DNA from: Tubiluchus corallicola
Taxonomy: Eukaryota; Priapulida; Priapulimorpha; Priapulimorphida; Tubiluchidae
Assembly: GCA_030141605.1 (NCBI GenBank)
Contig: JAQGDQ010000932.1
Location: 1 to 64,000 of the forward strand
DNA length: 64,000 bases
Direction of reading: 5' to 3'
Shown: positions 1-13,200 of the stretch, piece by piece
Position numbering within the stretch: position 1 is the first letter of the stretch
Layout: each line of letters starts with the position of its first letter
Translations under genes and position numbers: made by a program
Notes under the pieces: model-generated
Told to the model about the DNA's origin: nothing
Database searches by the model: none
What the model saw: the letters and a program-made list of their open reading frames with translations, nothing else

Positions 1-690
1 TTCATTTTATTTAACTTATTTTGGTAATTTAATATTTCTAATGTTAATAAAAAATAGTAAAAAATGTATTTTTGTACTGGATAGACTTTTGTTTAACTCG
101 AGCCCTTCTCTGATCTGCTTACTTAGAGTAGACATGCTCCACATGTAGTACTTCAAAATCATAGTAGGACATACCTAAGAAACTCTTCTTCTTGCATTCT
201 CTTTACAAGCCTCACATGTCTCATAAGGAGCGAGTTTACCCATTAATTTTATTAGCCGTTTTTTGTGATCGCCAATTCGATCGCCGGTACATGCAATTAG
301 TTATCATTTAGATAACAAAACATTTTTTAAAGAAAACTGTTATTCTGTAATGAGCAAAAGTACTTAAATGTACGTCATGAAAATTTGCAATTAATACAAA
401 TGTTTAACAGCGAATCGTTTTACATAGCTGTATTAGATGTATTATTTACAATCATACGTGTATATGCCACACAGCTTACATATGTAGATTTACAGCGATG
501 CGATTTTATAGAAACATTATTTGCAGATGTGTGTGATTTCAGTCTATTGCACTAAGTTGCTAATTACAACAGCAGATTTTAATATGAGCAGTTGTACTTC
601 GCGGCTTAGCATAATGAATAACCACAGTCATATTTGTCATCAAAAATGAAATATTTTGTTTAACATGCCCTTCAAAATTGCTTTAAAGTA
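1..690. repeat. Inverted repeat arm A' (partner 6390-7055)
   Basis: Reading this stretch on the minus strand reproduces 6390-7055 with moderate divergence. For example, the first 130 bases match the complement of about 6920-7055, and the block near 530-560 matches the complement of about 6390-6420. No coding exon was recognised. It may be one arm of a rearrangement or a copy of a transposon. Confidence 0.75.
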
Positions 691-799
691 TTTTGTTCAA
701 CTATATACAGACCCAATACACAGATATCTTTATACTCATTTTGACACTTGCTGTGGTTTTAATTTTGGTAGTTGTTGTTGTGTAAGGAACCCAAAATTA

Positions 800-1190
800 G
801 GGTAGATCACACTCGCAACCTCTAAACAACTATTCGTGACACTTGCACTTTTACTACAATGATTATAACGATTTGAGGCTGACCTGAGAATGATCAGGTT
901 CAATAATGACACTTAGTGGCCTCGTTCACGAGTAGTTTAAGTGTGTAAAAGTGACGGGGCACTTCGTGCTAACTGCGGAATTTACCTGATCGGATTGTTA
1001 GTTCATCAAGAATAGCTACAAATATTAGCAGTAAGTTATGGTTAGACTTTCCTTACCTTTACAATTTAAACTTGAATTGAAAACAGTAGAGAGGATATAG
1101 ATAAATAGATAGTTGGATAGAGTTAGAGAGAGATAGAAAGAGAGACTGAGATGGACGAACAAAAAGAGAAAGACAGGGGGAGAGACAGAT
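800..1190. repeat. Inverted copy of annexin intron 7 sequence (partner 7370-7700)
   Basis: On the opposite strand this matches about 7370-7700, inside the last annexin intron. It includes the block around the shared string gtgctaact and the adjoining purine-rich tract (AG-rich here, CT-rich there). I estimate 75-80% identity by eye. The order of blocks A' and B' relative to A and B shows that each was inverted separately, not as one unit. No annexin exon was found beside this copy. Confidence 0.65.
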
Positions 1191-1800
1191 AGGGGAGAAG
1201 CTTTTCTGACACTGTGGCTATTTAATCAGATTAATTTAAGCATATTTAACACGCTTCAATACGTCACTCTTACGTTAGCTAAAAGTCAGTGACTGTAGGC
1301 GTGAGTATGCAGATATTGCGGGTGTGCTGCCATCTATAGCCCGCGAGTTCTCGACTTTAAATTAAATGTTTCTTAGCTACGCTTATGCAAATGCGTCATG
1401 GCTGTGGCCTACCTAACAACTGCGTGGTACCAACTGCTGGATTCTCATAAAAAATCGATCAAAAGTTTTCAGTCAAAAAACTATAGCACACTACGTATAG
1501 CAATAAAAAATTCTAACATGTAAAGTATGAATTTACAAATTTACGTTGAACACGCTTGGACGTATGTCTGCTTCTTCAACTTATAAGCTATTTGTTATAC
1601 AAATGATTCTTAGATGAGATGAACGGTGGCTTTAAATCCCGGTGATACAGGAACTGTTACATCATTTAAAAGTTTTGATCAGTCGAAAGATGCAGAAAAA
1701 CTGAGAAATACAGTGACTGGACCTGGTAAGTTATTACGTGTGAACATATTCTAATTTCCAGGCAAAAAATTTGTAGTTAGATAGTCTATATGGAGAGATA
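1190..1800. other. Non-coding stretch, nothing recognised
   Basis: No exon with plausible splice sites and no repeat family shared with the rest of the window was seen here. Confidence 0.5.
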
Positions 1801-1965
1801 GGTGGATCGCACATGGGTGGATGTATGGGTGGACGGAAGGATGGACGGATAGATACACGGATGGGTGGATGAATAGATGGATAAATAGACGGATGGATAG
1901 ATGGATGGATGGATGGATGGATTGATGAATGAATGGATGGATGGATGGACGGACAGACAGGTGCA
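1800..1965. repeat. Imperfect (TGGA)n / (GATG)n tract
   Basis: This is a degenerate tetranucleotide array. Its minus strand reads as a repeating I-H-P-S peptide in all three frames, so the open frames here are an artefact of the repeat. Confidence 0.9.
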
Positions 1966-2090
1966 TGGATGAGTGGTTTGACACATACGACAGAAGGATT
2001 TATAGTCAGATGCATAAGCATTCATAGGTAGTTGCGTAGGTAGTCTACATGGACACATAGCAGACATACACAGATATACAGACAGACAGA

Positions 2091-4571
2091 CAAATGGAAA
2101 GTATCGAAATACGAAGCCAAAATATAATAATTTATAGTTTCCTTAATTGAAACAGAAATTTATTGAAGCAATGAAAGTACAATCTAAAAACCTGGAGTCA
2201 CTCCTACAACCCGTGTGAAAATTTCTTGGCTGTTTGCTTTGAAACGTGAGTTTAGAACACGATGAACTCTAGTGTTAAAAATATTGTGCTTACACTTCTA
2301 AGAGATTAAGTCAGATGTAATTATTTGTAGTGTCTTTCTTGTTTCATTTTAAGCCCAAGTGCATAGTTTATTGATGCAATTTAGTCATCTCAAGATTTGT
2401 AAACATTTCAATAAAAATATCACAGTTACATTATGCAATTGCATTAAAATTTTATTTATGATGCTTTTCCTAAATTTTGAATATTAACTAAAGAAAAAAC
2501 ATTATAAATCATAAATTGACAACTGCAAATTGTTAATCATTACACCATAAACAATGACTTCAGTGAATTTGGTAAATTGTGTAGCACAAAGAGCATTGTA
2601 CTAGATTATTTTGCACTACATATACTTTTTTCAACTTTGTAGCAGAACGAAAATCAGAATAACCTTGCCTGAAACAACACGATAAATAATTATTTTGTCA
2701 TCGAACCAAGTTATATCATTGGTTTTTTTATTTGTAAAAATGGATAATAATTATATTAACAATAAACTTATTATTATCATTAATTTTATTCCAGTCCAAC
2801 TGTCCACAAGAATTTTATTCTAATCCTAATATTTTAATAAACTGCTGTGTAAAAATAAACTCAACATGTTGTTGTCATGTAGAATCAAATGCTAATGAAA
2901 AACGGTTAAAGTTCTGATTGATATTAAAAGTCTTACTCTGATTCAACTAACCGAAACATGACAAACTTAAAAATGCTCACATATGTTTAATCAGCAAGAC
3001 TACAGCTAATATGTTATAGTTTATGTGTCCTATGGGGTTCATATATTTTTTGTCAAGGCTAATAAAATGAAGCTGTCACTAAGAATTATCACATTAGGAT
3101 TATAGTTATGCTTCAGGGAGTTTCTCTGTGTTTAATAATTCATTAATTTTTCTAGCAGAATAAAGTTACTATATCAGAGAAGTAAAGACCTTTTTTGCCA
3201 AGGCCCACGCTTTTACAGCATGTATTGTTAAAGACAATCATTTCTACCAGCTGACTACCTATCCGTGCCAAGATCAAATGCTGTAATGTAGTAATAACAG
3301 CTTTATTTTTAGCCCAGCTGTGTACGGCAGCATCACAACAAGCTGCGGGTGCACTCTGTTACATCATCAACCTGAGCTGTGCTAGTTCAATTTCTTCACC
3401 GGGAGAGACATAGACATAGTGCAGCACAATCCACATGTCATTAATTTACTCGTTACATTTAATGTGTTCAACACGTGACATTAATGTCAAAACACTGTCT
3501 TGTCATTTCTACCTACTTACCATAGGTCTTAAGTGTTTCCTTGTAATACCACGAAAAGCTGTAATTTTTATCATGATCAATTTCGCTCTCCATTGTGCGA
3601 CCATTGTGATCTTCCCATGCCTTGATGCATTTGCCCATGCGTTCATGGCTCCTGCAGGCAAATAATGCAGCCAGCAGAGTCAGATCAAAATGATACACAA
3701 AATATTTGACATCATCAGCCTCCCCAGTATCGGGCCGTATAGGATCCTGTAAACAAAGAAATTTTTTACACTGAAAAATGTTTAATGTAGACTTTCACCT
3801 ACAATCAAAGTTTGCCTATACAAACAATATGGACGGGAGAAAAACTAAAGTGGTGTTTTTAGGAGTAATTGAACTTGGCTGGGGCCGAACAGCTTTAGTA
3901 CTCTCTCAGTAAAAACCTTGGAAACCATGTTAATCAGCATTTGCTTTAAGTTGTGTGTTGTCTGCTCGCGCAAATTTTCTAATCACTATCCTATTAGGCC
4001 AAAAAAAGACGAAACATGCGATGCATTTCAGGACATTCAAGCACAAGTGCATATTAAAGAATCAAACATAATGCATAAAACTTGGGCTCAACCTATAATA
4101 ATCATGATTCGTACGTACAACAAAGAAATACGACAGTAACGTCATAAAATCTCCTGTTTGTATTTCTCCTTTAACCAGATTTTTAAACGCCCACTTTGTA
4201 CCTAAAAATGTGTAAAAACAATAATTATTCCATGCCGGCGTCAGTTAAATAGATAAAATGCACTAAAGTACATCTGAGAACTGCACAATGCATTATGGTG
4301 AATAGACGGTAGATGAATAGATAAACATATTAATAGATGAATATATGAATATTAAACTCAAGAAAATTGGCTGGCACTGAAAAACTGATGGACATTTCAA
4401 TGCTAATAGATATACCACATTGAAATACCAATGCCACTCTCATCACACATCTTCGGAATTTTTCAAGGCGATATTTTTCAGAACCACATATGTGAACTAC
4501 GAGATCTTTTTTTGGAAACTGACTGTCTTAAATCTGCGGCCTAGAGGGCCTTTGTGGTGCGTGTGGACATT
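2091..4571. repeat. Segmental duplication, copy A (2,481 bp; partner 8657-11140)
   Basis: This block is nearly identical to 8657-11140 in the same orientation, at an offset of 6566. I counted about 15 substitutions by eye. There are two indels: an 8-bp stretch near 4235 absent from copy B, and 11 bp near 11057 absent from copy A. Both copies contain annexin exons 5 and 6 on the minus strand. Copy A lies 2.7 kb beyond the annexin stop codon. Either the duplication is recent or one copy is an assembly duplicate. Confidence 0.93.
3521..4496 (-). pseudogene. Orphan duplicate of annexin exons 5 and 6
   Basis: The exon-5 copy (4429-4496) and exon-6 copy (3521-3746) keep open frames, acceptors and donors identical to the functional pair at 10987-11054 and 10087-10312. 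Exon 6 differs by one replacement: Ser in NYSF here, Asn in the gene copy. No matching exons 1-4 lie between 4571 and 7288, and none for exons 7-8 lie below 3521. In this orientation the pair therefore follows the annexin stop exon and cannot be spliced into a complete protein in cis. It could belong to a second annexin gene disrupted by rearrangement, or be an assembly artefact. Confidence 0.8.
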
Positions 4572-5180
4572 GTTACACGGGCGTAACAATTAGTGGAGCA
4601 AAGAGCAACTGCCCCTCAAGCAGATTTTTCAAAATTTGCACCTTTTCAACAACGAAGTCAATACTCTATTCGACCAACTTGTCCCAGGTGTTTTTGAAAT
4701 TATGCAAACCATTTGTCAATGTTGACTGATTGAACCAAGGATCAAATTGTCTCAAGTCTAATTATTTTAATAATATTGTTTTCATACGATTGTCTAGCAG
4801 CAGGTCTAGGGTCAATCATGCATCAAAATGTCAAGTTTCAATATTTTTACGTTTTATTACACATAAACATTAGGAATTCTTTCATTTTATATATATATAT
4901 TTATATATTACATATTATATGTATATATATTACTTGTTATTTACAAAATGAAAATGCTTATATATATATATGTATATATATATACATATAAATATGTATA
5001 ATATATAATACACACATATATATATATATATATATTACTTGTTATTTCACAATCAGAGCATTTACAAGCTTGCCTTCTTTAGTGTCCTGCCACACAAATC
5101 ATTTAACTAGGTATCCAATTAATGCAAAACTGGAACCAATCTTAAACTGTGGCTCAAAACAATCCACTCTTTTAAACATT
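4572..5180. other. Non-coding, with an AT microsatellite at about 4890-5035
   Basis: AT-rich sequence with (TA)n runs interrupted by tacttgttattt blocks at about 4930 and 5034. No exon was recognised. Confidence 0.6.
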
Positions 5181-5760
5181 GAAAGAAAACACAATTTTTT
5201 TCAAAAATGACTTACGTGAAAGAATTACTACCACGCAAACACAATTTCACGTTCGTGTCACTAGTTCTTCACAGTTACATAAGTTGTGCCATTTCCTATT
5301 TAGATGGGCACTAGCACCTGCATTTCTGTAATACATTACACGAAAAACATGTGCTGTACCTCTTGGTTTAGATGCGTTAGTTTGTGACGAACTACACATG
5401 TTTGACAGCTCGTGCATGAACACAGTAGTAAATTTGGATTTTTATCTTAAAACTTGCCTAGTTTTATTACAGCACAGTGAATATCTTACAGTAGCACAGC
5501 ACTTCAATTTTCGCTTTCGCAAATACGCAACACACTCAAGGTATATTTTTGCTGTTGAAAATTATGTTAACTTATGATGTCATCAATTGTAGGGCTCGCC
5601 CGCTATTAATTAAGCTTTTAATCTATTATTTAATTATCAGAAACGCGTTTCCAGTAATAACTGTGTTAAAATGTATACTTTTTATCAGACTTGAAAATGG
5701 GGTAGTATATGAAAAATCATCCTGCCTTCCCTTTTCAAACTTTGCTTCCGATTGAGTATT
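5180..5760 (+). mobile_element. Dispersed repeat family C, copy 1
   Basis: About 0.55 kb is shared with 52560-53130 and 57580-57830 (same strand) and 25815-26320 (opposite strand). The copies share stretches around cttgcctagtttta, ttcgctttcgcaaa and gctcgcccgc. No transposase or RT reading frame is evident, so it is probably a non-autonomous element. Confidence 0.75.
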
Positions 5761-5825
5761 TCACCTCTTGATAACTACTGAGTTATTGAAATCTCTGTAT
5801 TTTAATGTACGAGTTGCATTTGGGT

Positions 5826-5903
5826 TATTATTATTATTATTTTTTATTAATATTATTATTATTATTTATATTATTATTATTATTATCATTATTATTATTA
5901 ACT
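5826..5903. repeat. (TTA)n microsatellite
   Basis: About 78 bp of ATT/TTA trinucleotides with a few interruptions. Confidence 0.9.
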
Positions 5904-6389
5904 GGACTGGGCATTAGCCGTACAGTGAATGAAATAAGCTACATCAGTTAGTTAACATTTTTTACTAAACTAAACTCTGTAGCGAAACGGCTAGGTAATT
6001 TATGCTTTTTCACATATCTCCATAGTTATAATAAATTTATGTATGTAGGATTCAAGAAAGTAAATCAGCCAAAAACGGAAGATGTTATAAACCAGTAGTT
6101 GTGTTCAGCACACCACATATACTTATAGAGTGTAAACGTACATAAGAGCTACAGTAATATCACCCTTTACACTTTTTTGTCACGACTTGCAACGTGAAAT
6201 TATTTTTGATAAGTACCTATTTGCATAGACAAGTTGGTGGTTTTGAACAATTTCATTTTTATTTTTCAGGATTTTTTAATTTTAATTAAATTTTAACATT
6301 TTGTTTTATATATAAAGGAAAACCTGAACAATATTATGCTCTAAAATACTTAAAACTACAACAGTTTTTTTTAAATCAAAGCTTCATTA

Positions 6390-7055
6390 ACAACTTAGTG
6401 CAATAGACTGAAATCACACACATCTACAAATGTTTCTATAAAATGGTCTCGCTGTAAATCTACAATCGTCTGTGGGATGTTCACGTCTGATTGCAAATAA
6501 TACGTCAAATACAGCTAGGTAAAACGATTTGCTGCTAAACATTTGTATTAATTGCAAATTTTCATGATGTACATTTAAGTACTTTTGTTCATTACAGAAA
6601 AACAGATTTCTTTAAAAAATGTTTTGTTAACTAAATGATAACTAATTGCATGTTCCTAATTATAGTAAAATGGCTTGTTTAAAAATTGCTTTTTAATGTT
6701 TAGGAGATATTTGTGTTGTGATTTTTATTACATAAATAAATTGTGTACTGTAAACACCACAAAGGCGCTCATTGTCGTGTTGACGATGACCAAAAAACGG
6801 CCAGTGAAATTAACGATCAAACTCGCTCCTTATGAGACATGTGAGGCTTGTAAAGAGAAAGCAAGAAGAAGAGTTTCTTAGGTATGTCCTACTATGATTT
6901 TTGAGTAATACATGAGGAGCATGTCTACTCTAAGTAAGCAGGTCAGAGAAGGGCACGAGTTAAACAAAAGTCTAACAAACTATAAAAATACATTTTTTAC
7001 TATTTTTTATTAACATTAGAAATATTAAATTGCCAAAATAAGTTAAATAAAATGA
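6390..7055. repeat. Inverted repeat arm A (partner 1-690)
   Basis: The complementary copy of the first 690 bases of the window. It lies immediately beyond the annexin stop codon in the direction of transcription, so it may form part of that gene's 3' untranslated or flanking sequence. Confidence 0.7.
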
Positions 7056-7287
7056 ATCTTCAAATAAGAAACTGTTTCATGTGACATTGTAAAATATAGC
7101 TATTGGTAAAATGAAGTAAAGCAATTTCTTTAATACACTCATATGTAGTTAACATTGTGAAGTTGTGGAAAAACACGCATTTAGTCTTCGTATATATGAA
7201 AAACATCTGCTGAAAAGTTATCCTTTTTTGTACGAGATAGTTAAAACTGGTTGTTGTTGTCGCTGTTGATGTTGGTACATTGCATCA

Positions 7288-10200
7288 TTAGTCGATTAAA
7301 TTGAGCAGAAACGTTCTGTAGTCGCCTGAAGTATCACCCTGTAACGGAGAAAAATGGGTATTACTCTTCTTGCTCTCTCTCTCTCTTTCCCCCTCTCTCT
7401 CCACACACACACTCCCTCGCCCTCTCCCCTCTTCCTGTCTCTCCAACTCTATATATCTATCTCCTCTCCCTCGCTCCTCTTCCTCTCTCTCTTGTTTTTC
7501 AAGTTCAAATTGTAAAAATGAGGAAACTCTAAGCTCAACTTACTGCCAATATTTGCAGCTAATCTTGATAAACTAATAATCCGAGCAGCGTTAACTAGAT
7601 TCCGTAGTTAGCACGAACTGCCCCATCACTTTTGCACAACTACTGGTGAACAAAGCCACTAAGCACAGCCTCAGCGTTGCTTAGCTTTAGTCAAAAAGAA
7701 TACACCCTTGGCTATTTAGATTATCCCGTTTTATTTACATTATGCCTGTACATTAGCTAGAATCTATCGTGAATATGTTAGACCAATTCATGCAGAGTAC
7801 ACAACGAAACAGATACCGTAGCAAGGTTTGAATGTATCCCTAATAAGAATGGTAATGCAAGCATGGCCTCATGAGCCCATTCCTGCAAAGAGTCTACATA
7901 CCTCAACAGCTGCTCTCAAAGACGTCCCATACTTCTTTTGATATGCAGCCTTTATGTTTACCATGCACGTTTCACAGTTCGTAATAATAACGCGGATTAG
8001 CCCCATATCATCCGTGTCTGTTGACCACCCTACAGTAGCATCGTAAAGTCGTCTGGCCCAATAACTGTATACGTCTCTGGCTATTTCAACTACAAAATGA
8101 AATTTGCATGAGTAAAAGTAACGTATGGAGTTTCCGACTTGTAACCATTGCGTTCAGTGTTATCATACTACGAGTATTAAATTCAAATACTTGTTATAAC
8201 TGGGTAAATCAGCTAGTTTAACTAAATGAAAGAATGCACTGCCAATATTGGTGCTTTAATAACTGAACGAGATCATTTATTCCAGATAATATTCAACTGC
8301 ATCTAGAAGACAGTTTAACATTATCTTGAAAAACAAACTAAGGCCGCCATTGAGCATGTGTCTGCGCCTACGCCTCTGGTGCCGAAAATGCGGTACTACG
8401 GATGAAACTTGGCAAAATGCCCAAGGGGAAAATGATTGTACACAGCACTTGTTTGAGTATTTGTTTATATCGACAAATAGCGTTCAGCATACAGTACTTT
8501 TACGAAGTTTATACCTAGTGATGGTATCACGATAAAGATTAGTTTATTGTGAATTGAATGCGTTATTTGCTAGGTTTCTGTCTTTATTGTTCTTATTGAA
8601 AAACTGTTGTGAAATGTGTTACACCAAGATTCAGCAATTAGACCGGATGCAGCAGTCAAATGGAAAGTATCGAAATACGAAGCCAAAATATAATAATTTA
8701 TAGTTTCCTTAATTGAAACAGAAATTTATTGAAGCAATGAAAGTACAATCTAAAAACCTGGAGTCACTCCTACAACCCGTGTGAAAATTTCTTGGCTGTT
8801 TGCTTTGAAACGTGAGTTTAGAACACGATGAACTCTAGTGTTAAAAATATTGTGCTTACACTTCTAAGAGATTAAGTCAGATGTAATTATTTGTAGTGTC
8901 TTTCTTGTTTCATTTTAAGCCCAAGTGCATAGTTTATTGATGCAATTTAGTCATCTCAAGATTTGTAAACATTTCAATAAAAATATCACAGTTACATTAT
9001 GCAATTGCATTAAAATTTTATTTATGATGCTTTTCCTAAATTTTGAATATTAACTAAAGAAAAAACATTATAAATCATAAATTGACAACTGCAAATTGTT
9101 AATCATTACACCATAAACAATGACTTCAGTGAATTTGGTAAATTGTGTATTTCAAAGAGCATTGTACTAGATTATTTTGCACTACATATACTTTTTTCAA
9201 CTTTGTAGCAGAACGAAAATCAGAATAACCTTGCCTGAAACAACACGATAAATAATTATTTTGTCATCGAACCAAGTTATATCATTGGTTTTTTTATTTG
9301 TAAAAATGGATAATAATTATATTAACAATAAACTTATTATTATCATTAATTTTATTCCAGTCCAACTGTCCACAAGAATTTTATTCTAATCCTAATATTT
9401 TAATAAACTGCTGTGTAAAAATAAACTCAACATGTTGTTGTCATGTAGAATCAAATGCTAATGAAAAACGGTTAAAGTTCTGATTGATATTAAAAGTCTT
9501 ACTCTGATTCAACTAACCGAAACATGACAAACTTAAAAATGCTCACATATGTTTAATCAGCAAGACTACAGCTAATATGTTATAGTTTATGTGTCCTATG
9601 GGGTTCACATATTTTTTGTCAAGGCTAATAAATTGAAGCTGTCACTAAGAATTATCACATTAGGATTATAGTTATGCTTCAGGGAGTTTCTCTGTGTTTA
9701 ATAATTCATTAATTTTTCTAGCAGAATAAAGTTACTATATCAGAGAAGTAAAGACCTTTTTTGCCAAGGCCCACGCTTTTACAGCATGTATTGTTAAAGA
9801 CAATCATTTCTACCAGCTGACTACCTATCCGTGCCAAGATCAAATGCTGTAATGTAGTAATAACAGCTTTATTTTTAGCCCAGCTGTGTACGGCAGCATC
9901 ACAACAAGCTGCGGGTGCACTCTGTTACATCATCAACCTGAGCTGTGCTAGTTCAATTTCTTCACCGGGAGAGACATAGACATAGTGCAGCACAATCCAC
10001 ATGTCATTAATTTACTCGTTACATTTAATGTGTTCAACACGTGACATTAATGTCAAAACACTGTCTTGTCATTTCTACCTACTTACCATAGGTCTTAAGT
10101 GTTTCCTTGTAATACCACGAAAAGTTGTAATTTTTATCATGATCAATTTCGCTCTCCATTGTGCGACCATTGTGATCTTCCCATGCCTTGATGCATTTGC

Positions 10201-13200
10201 CCATGCGTTCATGGCTCCTGCAGGCAAATAATGCAGCCAGCAGAGTCAGATCAAAATGATACACAAAATATTTGACATCATCAGCCTCCCCAGTATCGGG
10301 CCGTATAGGATCCTGTAAACAAAGAAATTTTTTACACTGAAAAATGTTTAATGTAGACTTTCACCTACAATCAAAGTTTGCCTATACAAACAATATGGAC
10401 GGGAGAAAAACTAAAGTGGTGTTTTTAGGAGTAATTGAACTTGGCTGGGGCCGAACAGCTTTAGTACTCTCTCAGTAAAAACCTTGGAAACCATGTTAAT
10501 CAGCATTTGCTTTAAGTTGTGTGTTGTCTGCTCGCGCAAATTTTCTAATCACTATCCTATTAGGCCAAAAAAAGACGAAACATGCGATGCATTTCAGGAC
10601 ATTCAAGCACAAGTGCATATGAAAGAATCAAACATAATGCATAAAACTTGGGCTCAACCTATAATAATCATGATTCGTACGTACAACAAAGAAATACGAC
10701 AGTAACGTCATAAAATCTGCTGTTTGTATTTCTCCTTTAACCTGATTTTTAAACGCCCACTTTGTACCTAAAAATGTGTAAAAACAATAATTATTCCATC
10801 AGTTAAATAGATAAAATGCACTAAAGCACATCTGAGAACTGCACAATGCATTATGATGAATAGACGGTAGATGAATAGATAAACATATTAATAGATGAAT
10901 ATATGAATATTAAACTCGAGAAAATTGGCTGGCACTGAAAAACTGATGGACATTTCAATGCTAATAGATCTACCACATTGAAATACCAATGCCACTCTCA
11001 TCACACATCTTCGGAATTTTTCAAGGCGATATTTTTCAGAACCACATATGTGAACTACGGGGAAACTACGAGATCTTTTTTTGGAAACTGACTGTCTTAA
11101 ATCTGTGGCCTAGAGGGCCTTTGTGGTGCATGTGGACATTTTTTTAGACATGCAATTCAATTTTATGGTTTTAATATGATATTTTCAATAATCATATGTA
11201 CATGTCTTGAGTTATCGAGCTACTTATGCACATAGTTTCCACTTTTTGTAGTTTCCACATAGCTTTAAGAATACCTTAGGCTCAGGGTCAACAATATTTT
11301 AAGCTTTTTTGTTTATGTACTGCACTTTGCTATCAACCATTAACACAATTTTCTTTAAGGATCAATGGTTTAGGAGGTACAAATGATCTTTGGTCCTGAT
11401 AGTCACAATCTAGATGAAGAGGAAATCACTGACGTTGAGTGTAAATGCAAGTATTGGTACTGACACATTTAATACAGTAACCCACTTTTAACAACAACAA
11501 AGAAGTGGTGTTTTTAATGACGAAATGATAGCATTGTGACGTCATATTGACATCATACTTAAAAAATGTCAGCATTTTTGAAATCCATATGTTTACTTTC
11601 CTGTTAGTCAACCTAATAAATAATTTTCCTCTAGGATCTCAAATTTCTTTGTGCCCACAGACACCATCTTCGAATTAGGCTATAATGTCAAATGTACTAA
11701 GGCTGATTTTTGCAAATGTTATTCACTGTACGTGAGACCATTTTTTTGATAGAATTTGAACAGAAAAATCCTGTTGCAATTTTTTCTATGTACAACTTTA
11801 CTTGGACTATTTCGACCTACTCATAAATTTCCTCGGTAATTAATAATAATTATATTTTTGTGGCATTAAGGACCCCCTGAAAGTCTGGAAGTTATAGCAA
11901 TACACGTACCGTAGAGTTTATAAATAGCCTCTAGTTCTTCAAGAGTTCTTGTTGCGAACATCTCAACCAATGCCATCTCATCCGTGCCGTCACCCTATAC
12001 AAACAGACTGAGTAATGAAAAAATCCAAAGATATTTGGGCAGTAAAATATCATCTAAACATAGGCTACACACAAAATGTATTTGACATGAAAATTATGAG
12101 AATTAAAAGCAATATGAGTAACTTGCATGTCAAATATGATGATGATTTTGGCTTCTTGTGCGAAGAGGACGATCAGGAACTTTGATATTCTACAAAGACA
12201 ATAGATTGTTGGGAAAATGTAGGCCTATAATATCTCTGTTATCAGGTCAGGCTGTCTCAAATGTCAAGACACGGGGAATACACTCACGTCCAGGAACCAA
12301 ATTAGTGAGCTGCTACAATGCTTCCAAAGACCCTTAGCTCCAGAGTAAAATTGGACTTTTGAGTCTCGCTAAATGTGCTAATTTGGCTGTGTTTTGCTAG
12401 TTTGGCTTACGTGTACTTGGCTGTTAAATGCATAATCTGGAATGTTAACATACGTCCATTGCCCATCCGAAAAACGCTTTATCTCGATGACTAACTGAAT
12501 GCATCCGGGCATCGAGGGCATATCTGAGTTTCCATTCAATTGGTTCTAGAAATTCTTGTATTATGCTCCAATGCATCCCCTGAAATGGAGGTCAATCTCA
12601 TTTAGTATGTAATTCTGTAAACAATAATGGTTCTTTTGGTATACTCAAGATAAAGTTGACCTACGATTGTTCTGTGACAATTTACAAGTGAAAATGCATG
12701 ACAAAATTGATCTTCTATGTACCTACAGAGGCTACATAGAATCGGAGCAAGAGATCTGAAAAGACAAGAGTGAAAACTGATATTCTTCACTCGCTCAGGT
12801 CTGGTAACCAGTTTTTGGCTACATCAAATCAAATCAAGTTCATTGTTGCCTATAATATTTCAGAAATGTAAACATATAATAAAAATACACAAACATAATT
12901 TTAGTAATAAACACTGTTAATAAAGTAAATCTAAAGTTAGAGATGTGGTAGCGAACTGACATAAAAAGTCATCAATTCAGCTACCCTTTATTTGGCAACA
13001 AATTAGGTTAATTTGGACACTGGTTAACATGGCAGATAAATAATGACGTAAGTAAGGTTGTTTGTTTGTTGATAATCATCTGTAAAATCAGCTGATAATC
13101 ATTGTTATCAAATAGTTTCCATCAAAATTAAATATCTAAATAGAGCAAATTAAAAAAAGGTGAAAGGGAAGAAAATTGGTAGTTTTGAGAAGACCTAGTA

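Noticed and set aside
3918-4139. Conserved plus-strand 73-codon frame present in both copies of the 2.48-kb duplication
   Set aside because: Conservation follows from the recent duplication; there are no motifs, and it lies in the intron between annexin exons 5 and 6 on the opposite strand.
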